Source: Azolla pinnata
Lineage: Eukaryota > Streptophyta > Polypodiopsida > Salviniales > Salviniaceae
Direction of reading: 5' to 3'
Assembly (NCBI GenBank): GCA_037176905.1
Contig: JBBBWG010001215.1
Location: 5,767 to 35,662 of the forward strand
Length of the DNA: 29,896 nucleotides
How positions within the stretch are numbered: position 1 is the stretch's first letter; each line of letters opens with the position of its first letter. A program made the position numbers and the translations under genes. Positions 1 to 10,800 of the stretch are shown here, in pieces. A model generated the notes under the pieces. That model did no database searches. It was not told the origin of the DNA and saw nothing but the letters and a program-made list of their open reading frames with translations.

Positions 1-330
1 AAACCCTGTGCATAAATTAGCTATTAGCTGTTAGCAGCCCCAGAAACCCTAATCTTTAAATTGGCTATTAGCTGTTAGCAGCCCCAAAACCCTGAGCATA
101 AATTAGCTATTAGCTGTTAGCAGCCCCAAAACCCTGAGCATAAATTAGCTATTAGCTGTTAGCAGCCCCAAAACCCTGAGCATAAATTAGCTATTAGCTG
201 TTAACAGCCCCAAAACCCTGAGCATAAATTAGCTATTAGCTGTTAACAGCCCCAAAACCCTGAGCATAAATTAGCTATTAGCTGTTAACAGAGCCCCAAA
301 ACCCTGAGCATAAACTAGCTATTAGCCCTT
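1..330. repeat. 42-bp tandem repeat with telomere-like motif
   Basis: About seven head-to-tail copies of a 42-bp unit containing AAACCCTGAGCATAAATTAG, followed by a TAGCTATTAGCTGTTA(G/A)CAGCCCCA core. The CCCTGAG landmark recurs near 90, 132, 174, 216 and 258, so the period is exact; one later copy is 2 bp longer. Each unit holds AAACCCT, the plant telomere unit short of its last A. The array probably starts before the window. It encodes nothing I can support. It lies about 0.9 kb upstream of the first PPR gene. Confidence 0.95.
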
Positions 331-520
331 CACTCTAACCTAAAATCCCCAAACCCTTGAACCTAAATGAGCTATAAGCCCTTAACCCTAACCTAAAAGC
401 CCCAAACCCTAATTTCTTAAACACCTAATAGCCCAAAACCCTGAACCCAAAATAGCTATTTGGCCCTTTAACCCCAACCTAAAAGCCCCGAATTCTGAAC
501 CCGATTCATCATCTTACCCT
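331..520. repeat. Degenerate continuation of the telomere-like array
   Basis: AACCCTAA-type motifs continue at irregular spacing (around 336, 373, 390, 406, 437) among TAGCTATNNGCCCTT blocks. This looks like an older, decayed flank of the 42-bp array, or a mixture of interstitial telomeric repeats with array sequence. Confidence 0.75.
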
Positions 521-1200
521 GATATGTAACATGTATTATATTTATGACCGATCGATCCCCCCCACCCCCCTTTTGGTCCACGTATTGATTAACAGCTCTG
601 CTAATTACCCTGTTGTAACAAGCCTGCATGTGATTAAATATTTGTAAACAAAATCAGCGTTTGATTGAACATTATTTAGAACCAAGCAACAAAGTGTATT
701 TTTAGAACTGTGTTATTCTGCTCTGACTGGTGGCTATGTAAGGTTTTGCCAGGCTTTCTATTGGGATCAGACAAGTGATCGAAGCCAAGAGTCGGATTGA
801 ACCAAATCTGATTCAGAATCCTTTGCATGGGTTTGCTAATGATTCGAAAACATGCTGGTTGTTCTTTTACTCGGGTGATCAAGAGTTTCGAGGGGCTTCG
901 AAGACCAAGATCTTTGTTCCTTATCTTAACACAAGCCCTTCTTTTCTGTTTAACTGCATTTCTTTGTCATCAGATCCCTCTGCTTTTGCACCATGTCTGA
1001 GAGCTCTACAGGAATATATGATATATGCCTGCATGATGTTTTATGTGTGTGTATGTAAAGAGCCAGAGTTAGATACTCTATCCTCCTCCTCCTCCTTCTT
1101 CTTCTTCTTCTTCTTCTTCTTCTTCTGCTGCTGCTGCTGCTGCTGATGGCTAAAGAAAACCAACGAACGTAGCGACCATCGATCCTCCGAGCAAAAGCCC
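521..1200 (+). promoter_or_regulatory. 5' flank of the first PPR gene
   Basis: A 680-bp stretch with no supportable gene. It holds a C-rich tract near 555-571, AT-rich sequence around 600-680, and a microsatellite directly before the start codon at 1201. It presumably contains the promoter and 5' UTR of the PPR gene; I could not fix a transcription start. Short open frames on both strands here are driven by the microsatellite. Confidence 0.5.
1081..1145. repeat. Trinucleotide microsatellite (TCC)n(TTC)n(TGC)n
   Basis: Three consecutive trinucleotide runs: about 5 TCC, then 9-10 TTC, then 6-7 TGC. They end about 55 bp before the ATG at 1201, so they probably lie in the 5' UTR or core promoter. 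The sense strand is wholly pyrimidine until the TGC run. Both the run boundaries and the location make length variation likely. Confidence 0.95.
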
Positions 1201-3057
1201 ATGTCGAAGCCATGGCTCCTCGCCCACCTCAAGCACCGTCTGCCGCCTTCTAATTGCAGAGGCGGGCGGAATTCACGCATCCTGCTTCGTCAAGCGCTTC
1301 TGCACTCCCCGCACACCTCCCGCCTCACTTCTCCGCCATTGTGCGAGGAATCGAGGACAACCCACCTCGACATCCGCCGGCTTTTCTCGGGGAAAGGTCG
1401 GAATTCAGACGAGGAGGTCGACCTTGGAAATGGGCTCTCAAATGTCACCAGGAATGGCGGCCTTCTGAAAGAGATCTGCAGAGCTACAGAAGGGAATGGC
1501 TGGACGCAGCACACGGAGGATCTACTCGAGCCTTACGAGGCGCAGATCTCTTCTCGCCTTGTGGCTATGGTGATCCTCCAGAAGCCTGTAGCCGTCGCTC
1601 AACGCTTCTTCGAGTGGGCAGATCAGAAGGTACTTCTTGATTTCCATGCTTATCATGCTCTCCTGAAGAAACTGGGCGAATTCAAGAGATTCTCGGAGAT
1701 GTGGTCCTTGCTAGAAACCATGAAAAGACGCAGGTGCGAGATCAGTTCAACCACATTGTGCATCATCATTAGAGCTTATGGGGCAGCTGGAATGACCCAT
1801 GAATGCTTGGTAGTCTTCTCGAGAGCACATCAATTCGACGTCGATCTCGATGCCGATCTGTATACTACCCTTCTTGGAGTGCTTTTCAAGGCTAGGATGA
1901 TCGATCAAGCGAAGTTCACCTTCGGAAGAATGCTGCAAGACATTTCGGATGTGGATTCGTCGGCTTGGGCCATCGTTATCCGGGGATTCGGCATGAACGG
2001 GTGCGTCCGAGAGGCTGAAAAATGCTGGGATCGGATGGTCGACAGCGGGTTCAAGCCCAAAGTGGTTCACTACAATTGCCTTATCGAGGGGTTTTGCGAG
2101 TCGAGATCGATGAACAAGGCTTTGTTTACGCTGGCAGCGATGCAAGATGAAGGCTTGAAGCCAAATGCGTACACCTTCAATCCGATTCTCGGTGCTCTGT
2201 GCAAGGCAGGTAGGTTCTCCGAAGCTCTCAACATATTCTTCGGCATGAGAAGCTTTTGTGCCCCAAATCAAGCAACCTGCAATATACTCCTGGAAGGGCT
2301 GTTCTTGAACAGGGACGTGGAGAGGGCATGCGAACTCTTCGGATTGATGGAGGAGGAAGGACTCGTTGATAACCGGAGCTATTTCCTTCTAACATCCGGC
2401 CTTAAGAAAGCGAAGGAGACGGAGAAGCTGCTATCGATATGCAAAGCACTGAATGCAAAGCACGGCGATGCCTACGATGTGATCTTGAACACTTTGCTTC
2501 AGTGCTTGTGCGAGGCCCACGACGTCGACGAAGCCGTCGAATTCTTCCACGGATTGAAGCGCCCCAACGTCGCATCGCACGCGATGATGATAAACTGCTA
2601 CTGCAAATCAGGGAAGCTCGACGAAGCAATGGCGCTCCTCGCCGACATGGACAGGAGGGATTGTGAGCCCAATGCCTTCTGCTACACCCCGCTGTTGGGG
2701 GCTGCGTTGAGAGCCGACAGGATCAACGATGCGCTGAGGCTGTTCGACGAGATGGTTCGAAGAGGCATCGAGACGAACGAGATCACGTGCGGATTCCTTC
2801 TCAGGAGATTGGCGCTGGCGAATCGGGCGGATGACATCGTCAAGGTTTGCGGGCACGTGATGGATCACAGCATCGCGATCAAGTGGCAATCGTTGTGCCC
2901 CCTGATAAAGAATTGGAGGAGCGCAGGAAGAGCCGAAGAGGCTGAGACACTGATAAGAGCAATGGTGAGGCAAGGATGCATATCTGAGCAAAGCTCGAAC
3001 GAGCTGAAAGCATCTCTAGAAACCCTCAACAACCCTACTAAACCCCCAAAACCCTAA
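1201..3057 (+). CDS. P-class pentatricopeptide repeat protein
   Basis: An intronless 618-residue protein, as is usual for PPR genes. PPR proteins bind organellar RNA one base per repeat and act in processing, stability or translation. The N-terminus is Arg-, Ser- and His-rich with an IRRLFSGK segment near residues 58-65, typical of a mitochondrial presequence; plastid targeting cannot be excluded. A QRFFEWADQ element (about 133-141) opens the repeat region, common at the start of P-class PPRs. About ten 35-residue motifs follow to about residue 600; clear ones contain VVHYNCLIEGFCESRSMNKA, NAYTFNPILGALCKAGRFSE, HAMMINCYCKSGKLDEA and NAFCYTPLLGAA. No E or DYW editing domain is present. The last residues NNPTKPPKP come from telomere-like DNA (see findings). 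The start at 1201 is the first ATG of the frame and gives a proper presequence. Which RNA it binds is unknown. Confidence 0.93.
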   Translation: MSKPWLLAHLKHRLPPSNCRGGRNSRILLRQALLHSPHTSRLTSPPLCEESRTTHLDIRRLFSGKGRNSDEEVDLGNGLSNVTRNGGLLKEICRATEGNGWTQHTEDLLEPYEAQISSRLVAMVILQKPVAVAQRFFEWADQKVLLDFHAYHALLKKLGEFKRFSEMWSLLETMKRRRCEISSTTLCIIIRAYGAAGMTHECLVVFSRAHQFDVDLDADLYTTLLGVLFKARMIDQAKFTFGRMLQDISDVDSSAWAIVIRGFGMNGCVREAEKCWDRMVDSGFKPKVVHYNCLIEGFCESRSMNKALFTLAAMQDEGLKPNAYTFNPILGALCKAGRFSEALNIFFGMRSFCAPNQATCNILLEGLFLNRDVERACELFGLMEEEGLVDNRSYFLLTSGLKKAKETEKLLSICKALNAKHGDAYDVILNTLLQCLCEAHDVDEAVEFFHGLKRPNVASHAMMINCYCKSGKLDEAMALLADMDRRDCEPNAFCYTPLLGAALRADRINDALRLFDEMVRRGIETNEITCGFLLRRLALANRADDIVKVCGHVMDHSIAIKWQSLCPLIKNWRSAGRAEEAETLIRAMVRQGCISEQSSNELKASLETLNNPTKPPKP

Positions 3058-3103
3058 GAGAGCTTGGACTTTGAAGGTTTCTCTCGCCCGCTGGTGTGTA
3101 AAA

Positions 3104-3112
3104 CTCTAATAA
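3104..3112 (+). terminator. Likely polyadenylation signal of the first PPR gene
   Basis: CTAATAAAAC about 50 bp after the PPR stop codon includes the canonical AATAAA. Position and context fit a plant near-upstream element; cleavage would follow some 15-30 bp later. Confidence 0.55.
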
Positions 3113-4360
3113 AACAGGCTCCCGAGCATTCATTTCGGTGCAGGAATTCCAGAACCTTACTACCAACAAAATAATCGATTGATCGCCGACCGACATTCTT
3201 CAACGGCAAAATCTTGCCCGGCAATTCATTTCATTGGATTTCGGATGCAAAACGGAGAAAGGAGCCGAGATTTCCGACAAAAGAGTCGCCTTACCCGATT
3301 CCTGTAATCGTTCGATTTTTGCTAGCTCATTGTTGGCTGCAGACAGCACAGCCCAATCTGAATGGATCGAAATGATGTAAAACTTGTGGCAAACAAAATT
3401 CGATCTGTTTCAGAGGAAAGGATCGTTCATTGGAATTTGATGGCATTTGATGGACGGTTTTTGTTAGTTCTTTAATTCATTTTTCTGTACTACATCATAT
3501 TACAGCTTCTCCGAATCCCACTTGCTATGAATTTTCTCTTTCATTTGAAAGCAATGGCATCATTGTTGGAACTTCGACCTAATTCTGATTATTCGATTAA
3601 CAATCTTCGATCGCCGTATGCTACAACTCAAAGATGGGCAATCGCAACACTTACGTTGAGCTTGTATCTTATGCAATCGAATCGTCAATAGTAACGCGTA
3701 ACGCCAATAGTGGCCACGTTCATTACTTGTATCTTATGCAATCGAATCATCAATAGTAACGCGTAACGCCAATAGTGGCCACGTTCATTACTGCAGAGTC
3801 TATCGCCACAAAAACACAAGTAAAGAGAAATGAAGAGCTTCCATAAATTCATCATTTAACGCGATACAAGAATAACCACTTTAACCGCCATAGAGTTGAT
3901 CGATCTCCAGAACTGTCATCGTCTATTCCATCCAACAGCCCAAGCACCTCCTTGGATATGGCATGTTTAAAAAACAGCACGAAAACCAACGCTTACATAG
4001 ATTGCTATCTATACATAATGTCAAACGCCCTTCAGCATCTAATGTGCAATGGCTTCTGATTTTGACCTTCGATGACCGATGCTTCAATCAAAATCTCTCT
4101 CTCTCTCTTTCTCTCTAATTGCTAATCAGGCGCTAATCAGGCGCTAATCTCGATTATTTCAAGGAGACCCTTATTTGCAAGGAATTTTTAGGCTGGGTCC
4201 TTATGCTGCCATTTTCTCCCCTATAGAAGCGAGAGAACGCAACGCCGACGACGAGAAAAGAAGAGTCTCTTCGTTCGTGTTGTATATATACATATTCACA
4301 GATGTTCGAACAGCTTTTACCCGGGCCTGAGAAGAGTCTCTTGCTTCGATGCGATTGTGA
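3113..4360. other. Intergenic region between convergent genes
   Basis: Separates the 3' end of the first PPR gene (+) from the 3' end of the USP gene (-). It contains a 65-bp tandem duplication (3661-3790), a (TC)n run (about 4094-4117), and a short triplication of GCTAATCAGGC around 4118-4150. No gene was recognised. Confidence 0.7.
3661..3790. repeat. Two-copy 65-bp tandem duplication
   Basis: Copy one (3661-3725) and copy two (3726-3790) start with CTTGTATCTTATGCAATCGA and differ at one position I can see (ATCGTC versus ATCATC). The near identity means a recent event. Each copy holds AACGCGTAACGCC and TGGCCA. No coding role. Confidence 0.95.
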
Positions 4361-6664
4361 TCATCCATCGAGCAGAAGAGGTGCTGCTGGACTGGTTCTT
4401 GCCTCCTTTCTCGACTGGACTTGCCCTTTGTTGATCACGATCACAGTGCAGAACTCCGGACGGCTTCTCGTCACGATCGTTGCGATCGATTGCCCTTTGA
4501 AAGCCCTGCAAAAGCAAGATGGATTTCCATGGTTTCGCACAGTTTCAAGACAGATTTCATTAATGCCATTCTATATGTATTGGAGAAAGCCCTCTAAGAC
4601 AAGTTTTCATAATGTCATTTGATATTGTATTGGAGAAGGCCTTCTAAGACAAGTTTTCTATATGTCATTCTATATGTATTGGAGAAAGCCCCCTAAGAGA
4701 GTTTTCTATATGTCATTCTATATGCATTGGAGAAAGCCCTCTAAGAGAATTTTCTAGATGTCATTCTATATGTATTGGAGAAAGCTCTCTAAGAAAGTTT
4801 CCTATATACATTGGAAAAAGTCCTCTAAGACAAGTTTTCATAATGTCATTCTATATGTATTGGAGAAAGCCCTCTAAGACAGTTTTCTATATGTCATTCT
4901 ATATGTTTTGGATAAAGCTCTCTAAGAAAGTTTCCATAATGTCATTCTATGTGTATTGGAGAAAGCCCTCTAAGACAAGTTTTCATAATGTCCTTCTATA
5001 TGTATTGGAGAAAGCCCTCTATGACAGTTTTCTATGTGTCATTCTATATGTTTTGGAATAAAGCTCTCTTAGAAAGTTCTCATAATGTCATTCTATATGT
5101 ATTGGAGAAGGCCCTCTTACTTCTTCAGCCGGCTTCGAGAAGAGTCCCCCAACACCAACATGGGTATGCATCGCCGGCATATCTCATCGATCAGCGCCTT
5201 CTCTACTGCCTCTCCTTCTGTACATATGACTTCACACCTCACCTAAAACACGCCGTTCCACGAGGTAAGTAAGATAAATCCTGATCACTCACCAGACCAA
5301 GCCCTAGAATGCAGAAAAAAACATTCATGCAATCAGTCAGATATCCATGAAAAGGTTCAGACTTGAAATCCGATGATAAATTTGTCAGATAAGAAAAAGA
5401 GATGAAACAAGAAAGCTTTCACATGTGAATGCATATCATTATCTGTTTGTTAAAATGTCCTGTGTAGCCAGAGACGGAAAGGCAAAAGCAAAGAACTTTT
5501 TCAGAACGATGTTACATGCATTTCCATATTCTCAACTGTTCGATGCATGCCTCTTTCTCTTCGCACATCCGGCGGTGTTGTGAAAGCAGCCTCTCCGTCT
5601 CCACAAACCGTTGCAATTTGCATTTGTTCACCATGTCGGGGCTGGCTTGTCCGATTGGAATATTGTTCCCCACTGTAAAAGACCAGAAAAAACAGTAATC
5701 AAAGTGGTTTCAAATGTAAGAATGCCGGAGTGACAACCTGACGCACAATGTGCCAGATCGATCCTTATGCCCTAAACCCTAAACCCAAAGAGCACACAGA
5801 CTCTAGAGAAGCTCACCAAAAACAGGTTTACATGTTTGAACCCAGCCAGTAAAACACACTCTCATCTCATTCTCTCGTCATAGAAAAACATGCTTTTTGT
5901 AATTTGGCTCCTCTCGCTTGCAGACGTCAAGCAAAGTTTATGACCCCCTACTAGAGATTTGAAAAAGGCCATTAAATCAAAACGCATGGATTTCACCCTA
6001 TCCTCCTTTTAACTTTGTCTAAAGGATCCTCTCATCAGCACTCTCAACTCATATAGATGTGTATGCGTCTGCGTGTGTGTGGTTTGAAAATAGTGCACAT
6101 GTGTGACTGATGGAAGAGACTTTCTTGTATTTGTAGCCCTCTTATCAAGCATCACATATGTCGAGAGGCTGGCCTTCCTATGCTAATCATACATCATGCA
6201 TCATTATTCTCAGCATAGGATTGGCCTTAGCCTGACAGGTTTATTCTATTGTGCTAGCATCTACCACACAAAGGGGGATATGGAATAGAATCCAGGAGCC
6301 CATCTGTAAGTAGTGCAAGAACATGTCTAGAACTGAAAAAGAAGAGTCAGATAAATAGATAGAAAGATCGAGACTTACTTGGAGTAGGCACAAAGCGGAT
6401 GGGTGATTGGACATGAAGGAGATGGATAAGGTGGTCGCCATGGCCATGGAGCACCTCGTTGAGATTAGCCAGCGCCCATTGCAGCGCCTGCAAGCTACTG
6501 GAGCTCTTCCCCACCGCCACTGCAACCTTCACCGGAGCCTCTAAATCTTTGGCTCGCCCAATCCATCCATCTCCATTCTCATCGCCACTCCATAGTCCCT
6601 CTCTAGCATCCGTTGAAGACGATGGTGGGCAATCCACTTCCTGTATTTCCTGGATCTCTTCCAT
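4361..6664 (-). CDS. Plant universal stress protein (USP) domain protein, four exons
   Basis: Exons on the minus strand: 6664-6379, 5672-5551, 5242-5121, 4505-4361, giving 675 nt and 224 residues. After a 44-residue acidic leader, a USP alpha/beta fold runs from about 45 to 205: strand 1 VKVAVAVGKSSSSLQALQWA, then LIHLLHVQSP, MGNNIPIGQ, the helix before MCEEKEVRCEVICTEGEAVE, strand 4 MLVLGDSSRSRLKKAFKGQS with the Gly/Ser ATP-loop region, and strand 5 FCTVIVINKGQV. This is the type of USP found at the N-terminus of plant U-box/receptor-like cytoplasmic kinases, but no kinase or U-box follows before the TGA at 4361, so it looks like a stand-alone USP. Family role: nucleotide binding and stress signalling, usually cytosolic. 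The ATG at 6664 is the only in-frame ATG after the upstream stop. The exon 2 donor is GAG|GCATGC (a GC-AG intron); a GT alternative at 5515 would add 12 residues. Intron 3 is filled by a tandem array. Confidence 0.85.
4557..5120. repeat. ~48-bp tandem array filling intron 3 of the USP gene
   Basis: About twelve copies of a 47-49 bp unit built on CATTCTATATGTATTGGAGA followed by AAGCCCTCTAAG. Variants (TTTTGGATAAAGCTC, and endings CATAATGTC or CTATATGTC) recur in a fixed order, so copies from about 4846 on form a three-unit higher-order repeat of about 145 bp. The edge of the array at 5120 coincides with the intron 3 splice donor. Open frames across it on the plus strand are repeat artefacts. 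Confidence 0.93.
5673..6378 (-). other. Intron 1 of the USP gene
   Basis: A 706-bp intron with donor GTAAGT and acceptor TTTTACAG. It contains a short interstitial telomeric run, CCCTAAACCCTAAACCC, near 5769-5785, and a TGTGTGTG-type stretch near 6060-6082. No other gene seen. Confidence 0.8.
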
Positions 6665-7832
6665 CCTTTCCCAGAACTGCAACACTGGCCTCTTCTGTTT
6701 CTCATTGGTATCTTGAAGAATCTTTTGGGAGTATATTCTTCAACGAGGTACGAAGGTGGTAGTGTTGGCGATCCCCCAAAAGTCAATGGTCTGAATCACT
6801 GATTGACCCAACCGACACAGAAATGTACATTCATTTCAATGTCTGAACATCATAGAATTTCTGCATACTAATTCCTATAACCCCCAAACCAGTTGTTCAC
6901 GGAATGAAGAAAATGTGGGTTTCAAGCTTGATGCCGGCTTGATACTGGGTCTTCATACGCCTCAGCACCAGCTTTCTTTCCTAGAGGTTTTAAGAAAGGT
7001 TTAGCGCACTGGAATGAGTTTATAATAGAATGAACTCCCACTTTTAAGAAAAATTCAGAACTTGAGCTTGGGGTTACCCAAATAGCCCTGAAGTCTGATG
7101 ACATCCATTCAATCTTGACAGCAGGCTCTGCATCTGATCATTTGCATGTGTTGCATGCTTGTCTTTGAAAATAATGTGCTAATGCTTACACATATCACAA
7201 GGTTATGTTCAAAAGCTTTACCGTCAACATGCACGTTCTGAAGTCTTGATGTACATGGGGCCAAACTGTTCATAGAAGAACCTGCTCATAGACATGTAAA
7301 CCACATGCATGGTTATCGAAAAAGAAACAGAAAGACTTGCTAGCCATGTACATCAACTTGTGCTGTTCTTGTAACTGAATCGCAAACAACAATTTCTTAT
7401 ATTTGGGAAAGCAAACTGTTTTCTTACAGCTTGATACTGCCATATGATATACGAGTTTGCAGTCAGCATTCGTAAGTAGAATCCTTCAAAGGAAAAATCC
7501 TTTCCCTTTCGGTTAGGCAAACGATCAGTTTGTGATGGACAATTGTACAAGCGAAATCACTCTTCTGACAAACGAAGAGACCTTGGATGAACAAACGGCT
7601 AATATACATCTACAACAGCCACCTTGATATAAGAAACAGCGGACACTATATAAAATCATATATATAAATTGATAGCTAGATTGCGATAGTGATAAGAGTT
7701 AGACAAGTTTGTTCTTCTGCCTATATATATATATATAATGACCTTGATGATGAGCGCTGAAAGCCCTCCTCTCCCCATGAAATCACAGGTGCCAGGTGCC
7801 TGTCATATGTGTGTAGTAGCCCTTTGCACAGT
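6665..7832. other. Intergenic: USP promoter side and 3' flank of the PH-RhoGAP gene
   Basis: Both flanking genes run on the minus strand. The part next to 6665 must hold the USP promoter, and the part next to 7832 the 3' UTR and poly(A) region of the RhoGAP gene. A (TA)8-like run lies at about 7722-7738. Short open frames show no domain I recognise. Confidence 0.6.
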
Positions 7833-10800
7833 CTAATGTGGCCTGGCATGTGGTGAAGATGAAGAATACAATCCATCGTGACCATTGGCAGATGACGGGG
7901 TGAATGTTAGATCGAGGTTGTGGAGCTGCTCCATGAGCTGTGAACGCCTTTCCTTGAAAAAATCCAGGCGAGAACTCAGCTCCAGCAGAGCCGAAGATGG
8001 TACAGCAGCATGGCGCTGATACAATACAGAGTTGGTAACCTAGCAGAGCAGAAAACAATGGGTAGCAAGTCAATACAAAGCTAGTAGCGCCTCAAGAAGG
8101 AACAGATATATGGTGCATCGTTTTGTCATAATCAACGGATATGATACTTACCATGTCTGAAGAAGGGACGGTTATATAGTTTGCCGATGTGTCATATGGC
8201 CTTGAGCCATAACCATTTGTATCCATACCATGCCTCCATGCAAACTGTCTTCCGCTAGAAGATGGTCCAGTTAGTTGTCTCCAATCACCTGGAGGCTCGA
8301 CCTCCTGTTGCATCGTTCTTCGGCGTAACTCCATCCCTCTAGCCCTCTCCACTTTCAGTGACTCCTGAATAAAGAATTAAATGTAGCATTGTCATTTGTA
8401 TTGGATACGAAATATGTCCACACAGATGAGAAAAATATATTCATTTGTTTGCAACTATGGACATGCAAATCTTTCCATCGGCTACTTATACGCAAAATAT
8501 ATAGAAAAACGAGAGATGGGAAACCTGCATTTGTCTCATTACAAAACAAAATATACAGGATATTAGAAGTATCTAGTTCGTGCCATGTGCAAAGCATAGG
8601 CAAATGTATGTAATGCAATCCTTTCTTTCCCTGTGCATAATATCAATAAAGCTTTCAATACACTGAACGAAACCTTGGCTTCTGCCAACGCATTATGCTG
8701 GTGTAATATAGCATGCTCCAGTGTCGTTGACGAGTGCCTTAACCCATTAAGACATTCAAGCTGCAAAAAGATCAGTGAATGCCTTTTGAGAATATGCGCA
8801 GTTAAAAACTATCAAGCATAAAAAATAAATGACTGAATCCCAGGGTTCAGAATGAAAAAATATCTAAGCCAAAATGACAGGAAAATTTCAAAATACAAAT
8901 AAACATCATGCAGAGTAGCAACCTCATTATTCTTCTGCTTTTCACTGTGACAAAGTGCCAAAGTTCGCTCCATTTCCTGCTGCAAAATTTTCCTGCAAAG
9001 TATTCAATAAACTGAATCAGCCATGAGGTCAGGCGTTTTCCCACACAACTAACTGTTCTTATAGCAATTAAAATTATATTCCACCACATTCAGCATTTGA
9101 ATAAATAGTGGTTCCTACTGTTGAGCTTGGAGATTTTTCACACGCTGATATCTTTCATTTGTCTCTGCCATTGTTCCACCTTGCTGCTGTCGTTGTTGGG
9201 TTAACTGTAAGTGAAGCTCAGCAACTTTCTGTTTTAAACGCGCCACGTCGGCTTCAACTATTGCAATCTCCTCCAGTTCAGCCCTTGTCTAACCTATCAG
9301 AAAAGTACACAATCACTTGACATTATCATAGCAAACTGCAATCCATACACATCACAAAGTTTTCCATCAGAGAGACAGCTTTGGAGAAAATAGCAAAAAT
9401 TGTTGTAACAACATTTAACAAATCACGTTCTCTCTCTTGTCCAATATTCCTCTTTTAAATATGACAACCTTGCTATCAAAAGTTCCTGGCATCTGTGAGT
9501 GTGCAGACTGCATGCCTAGACCAAGCTCTAATGTTGCACGCAATTCTCTCTCTGTCTGCAACTGCTCTTGCAGCCTAATTACCTGTATCACGCAAATCAT
9601 CAGAGTTAGAGAACAAGCATTCTGAACGGCTCATAACACAAACTACATAGGTAGCTCTGCCTCGCTTTCTTTGTTTACAAGTTATATTTATATGTAATCT
9701 GAAATAAAGATCTTATGTTTTCACTAATAAATCATGAGCGATTATGGATGTATGTCTTCTATGAATGGTCCATATTCAAATGTAAAATCAAAACATTGCT
9801 CAGTTTTCAACTTTCACAAACTACGAATTTTCTTGTAACAATGATGTCTTGAGTTGAAACTTTCTGAGAATCTCAGAAGGAAGGCTATCAGTGCAATAGG
9901 AAATACCAATTCACGAAATCTGTCTGGGGCAGGGAAATAAAGCAGATCAATATCAGGGGAATTTGTAATACATAATAACAAAACATTTAAGTTGATCATC
10001 CAAGGGCAAATGTCCCGTTAGCCAGCACAATTTTCTTAAAAAGCACCTTATCTCTCTGTCACTTGAACACCATTGTTAAACATGCCCTGCTTTCGTATGT
10101 AAAAAAACTGTAATCATAACTGGATGTATCATATTAATGCTTCAATGTTGATTTGGATAGCAAACACAAACGTTAACATTGATATGACCAGGCATAAATA
10201 AAGTACACAGACGGGCAATCATGTCTACATTGTGCATATACAAATAGACACTTGTACATAAGCAGATTTGCAACTTTTTTGAAATCCCAGGCAGTCGTTA
10301 AAAATACCAACAGAACTCGACACTGAAATCAAACACACAAATAAAGTCCATAAACTCACATCCTGTTCTAATGCAATGCGCCGTTCATGGAGAGCTTGTT
10401 TTCTCCTTTCAAGGCTTGCTTGTAATGCTGCATTTCCTTTTGCCTGTGAATGAATATAAAAAACACTATCATATGTTTTACTCTCCAGGAACCATTCCTT
10501 TAAGAACCATTATCCAACCTCTTTAGCAATTTTATTGCAAAGATCTTGCCGTGCAGCTTCTAGTTTTTGTATTGCAAGCCTGTAAAGAAAAGGTAATATA
10601 TTATTCAACCCTTCAAGTGGTACAGCTATTTTTTACAAAAGACCTAACATGCTGGAAACAGTACATGCCTTCCTTTACCAAGCCATGAGAAATGAACACA
10701 ACAAACAAAAATAAGCAGACCATCCTGGAAAGAGTACATGTCTTTATTACAAGAAGAATGATTCTTTCTTCTGCTGACTTTCCCCAGGTTAAACTCTTGC

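Noticed and set aside
1-330. Regular repeats that might suggest a CRISPR-like array
   Set aside because: The 42-bp units are contiguous with no unique spacers, and the genome is that of a plant.
775-1280. Frames with poly-Phe/Cys, poly-Arg or poly-Lys around 1081-1145
   Set aside because: Produced by the triplet microsatellite; no other coding signal.
4302-4622. Plus-strand 106-codon frame at the USP 3' end
   Set aside because: Antisense to USP exon 4; the minus strand in another frame gives the expected USP C-terminus.
4843-5272. Plus-strand frames with repeated MSFYMYWRKPSK
   Set aside because: Direct translation of the intronic 48-bp array.
4361-6664. USP gene as the 5' part of a USP-protein kinase
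   Set aside because: The family C-terminal strand is followed by a stop at 4361, and no kinase motif appears before the convergent PPR gene.
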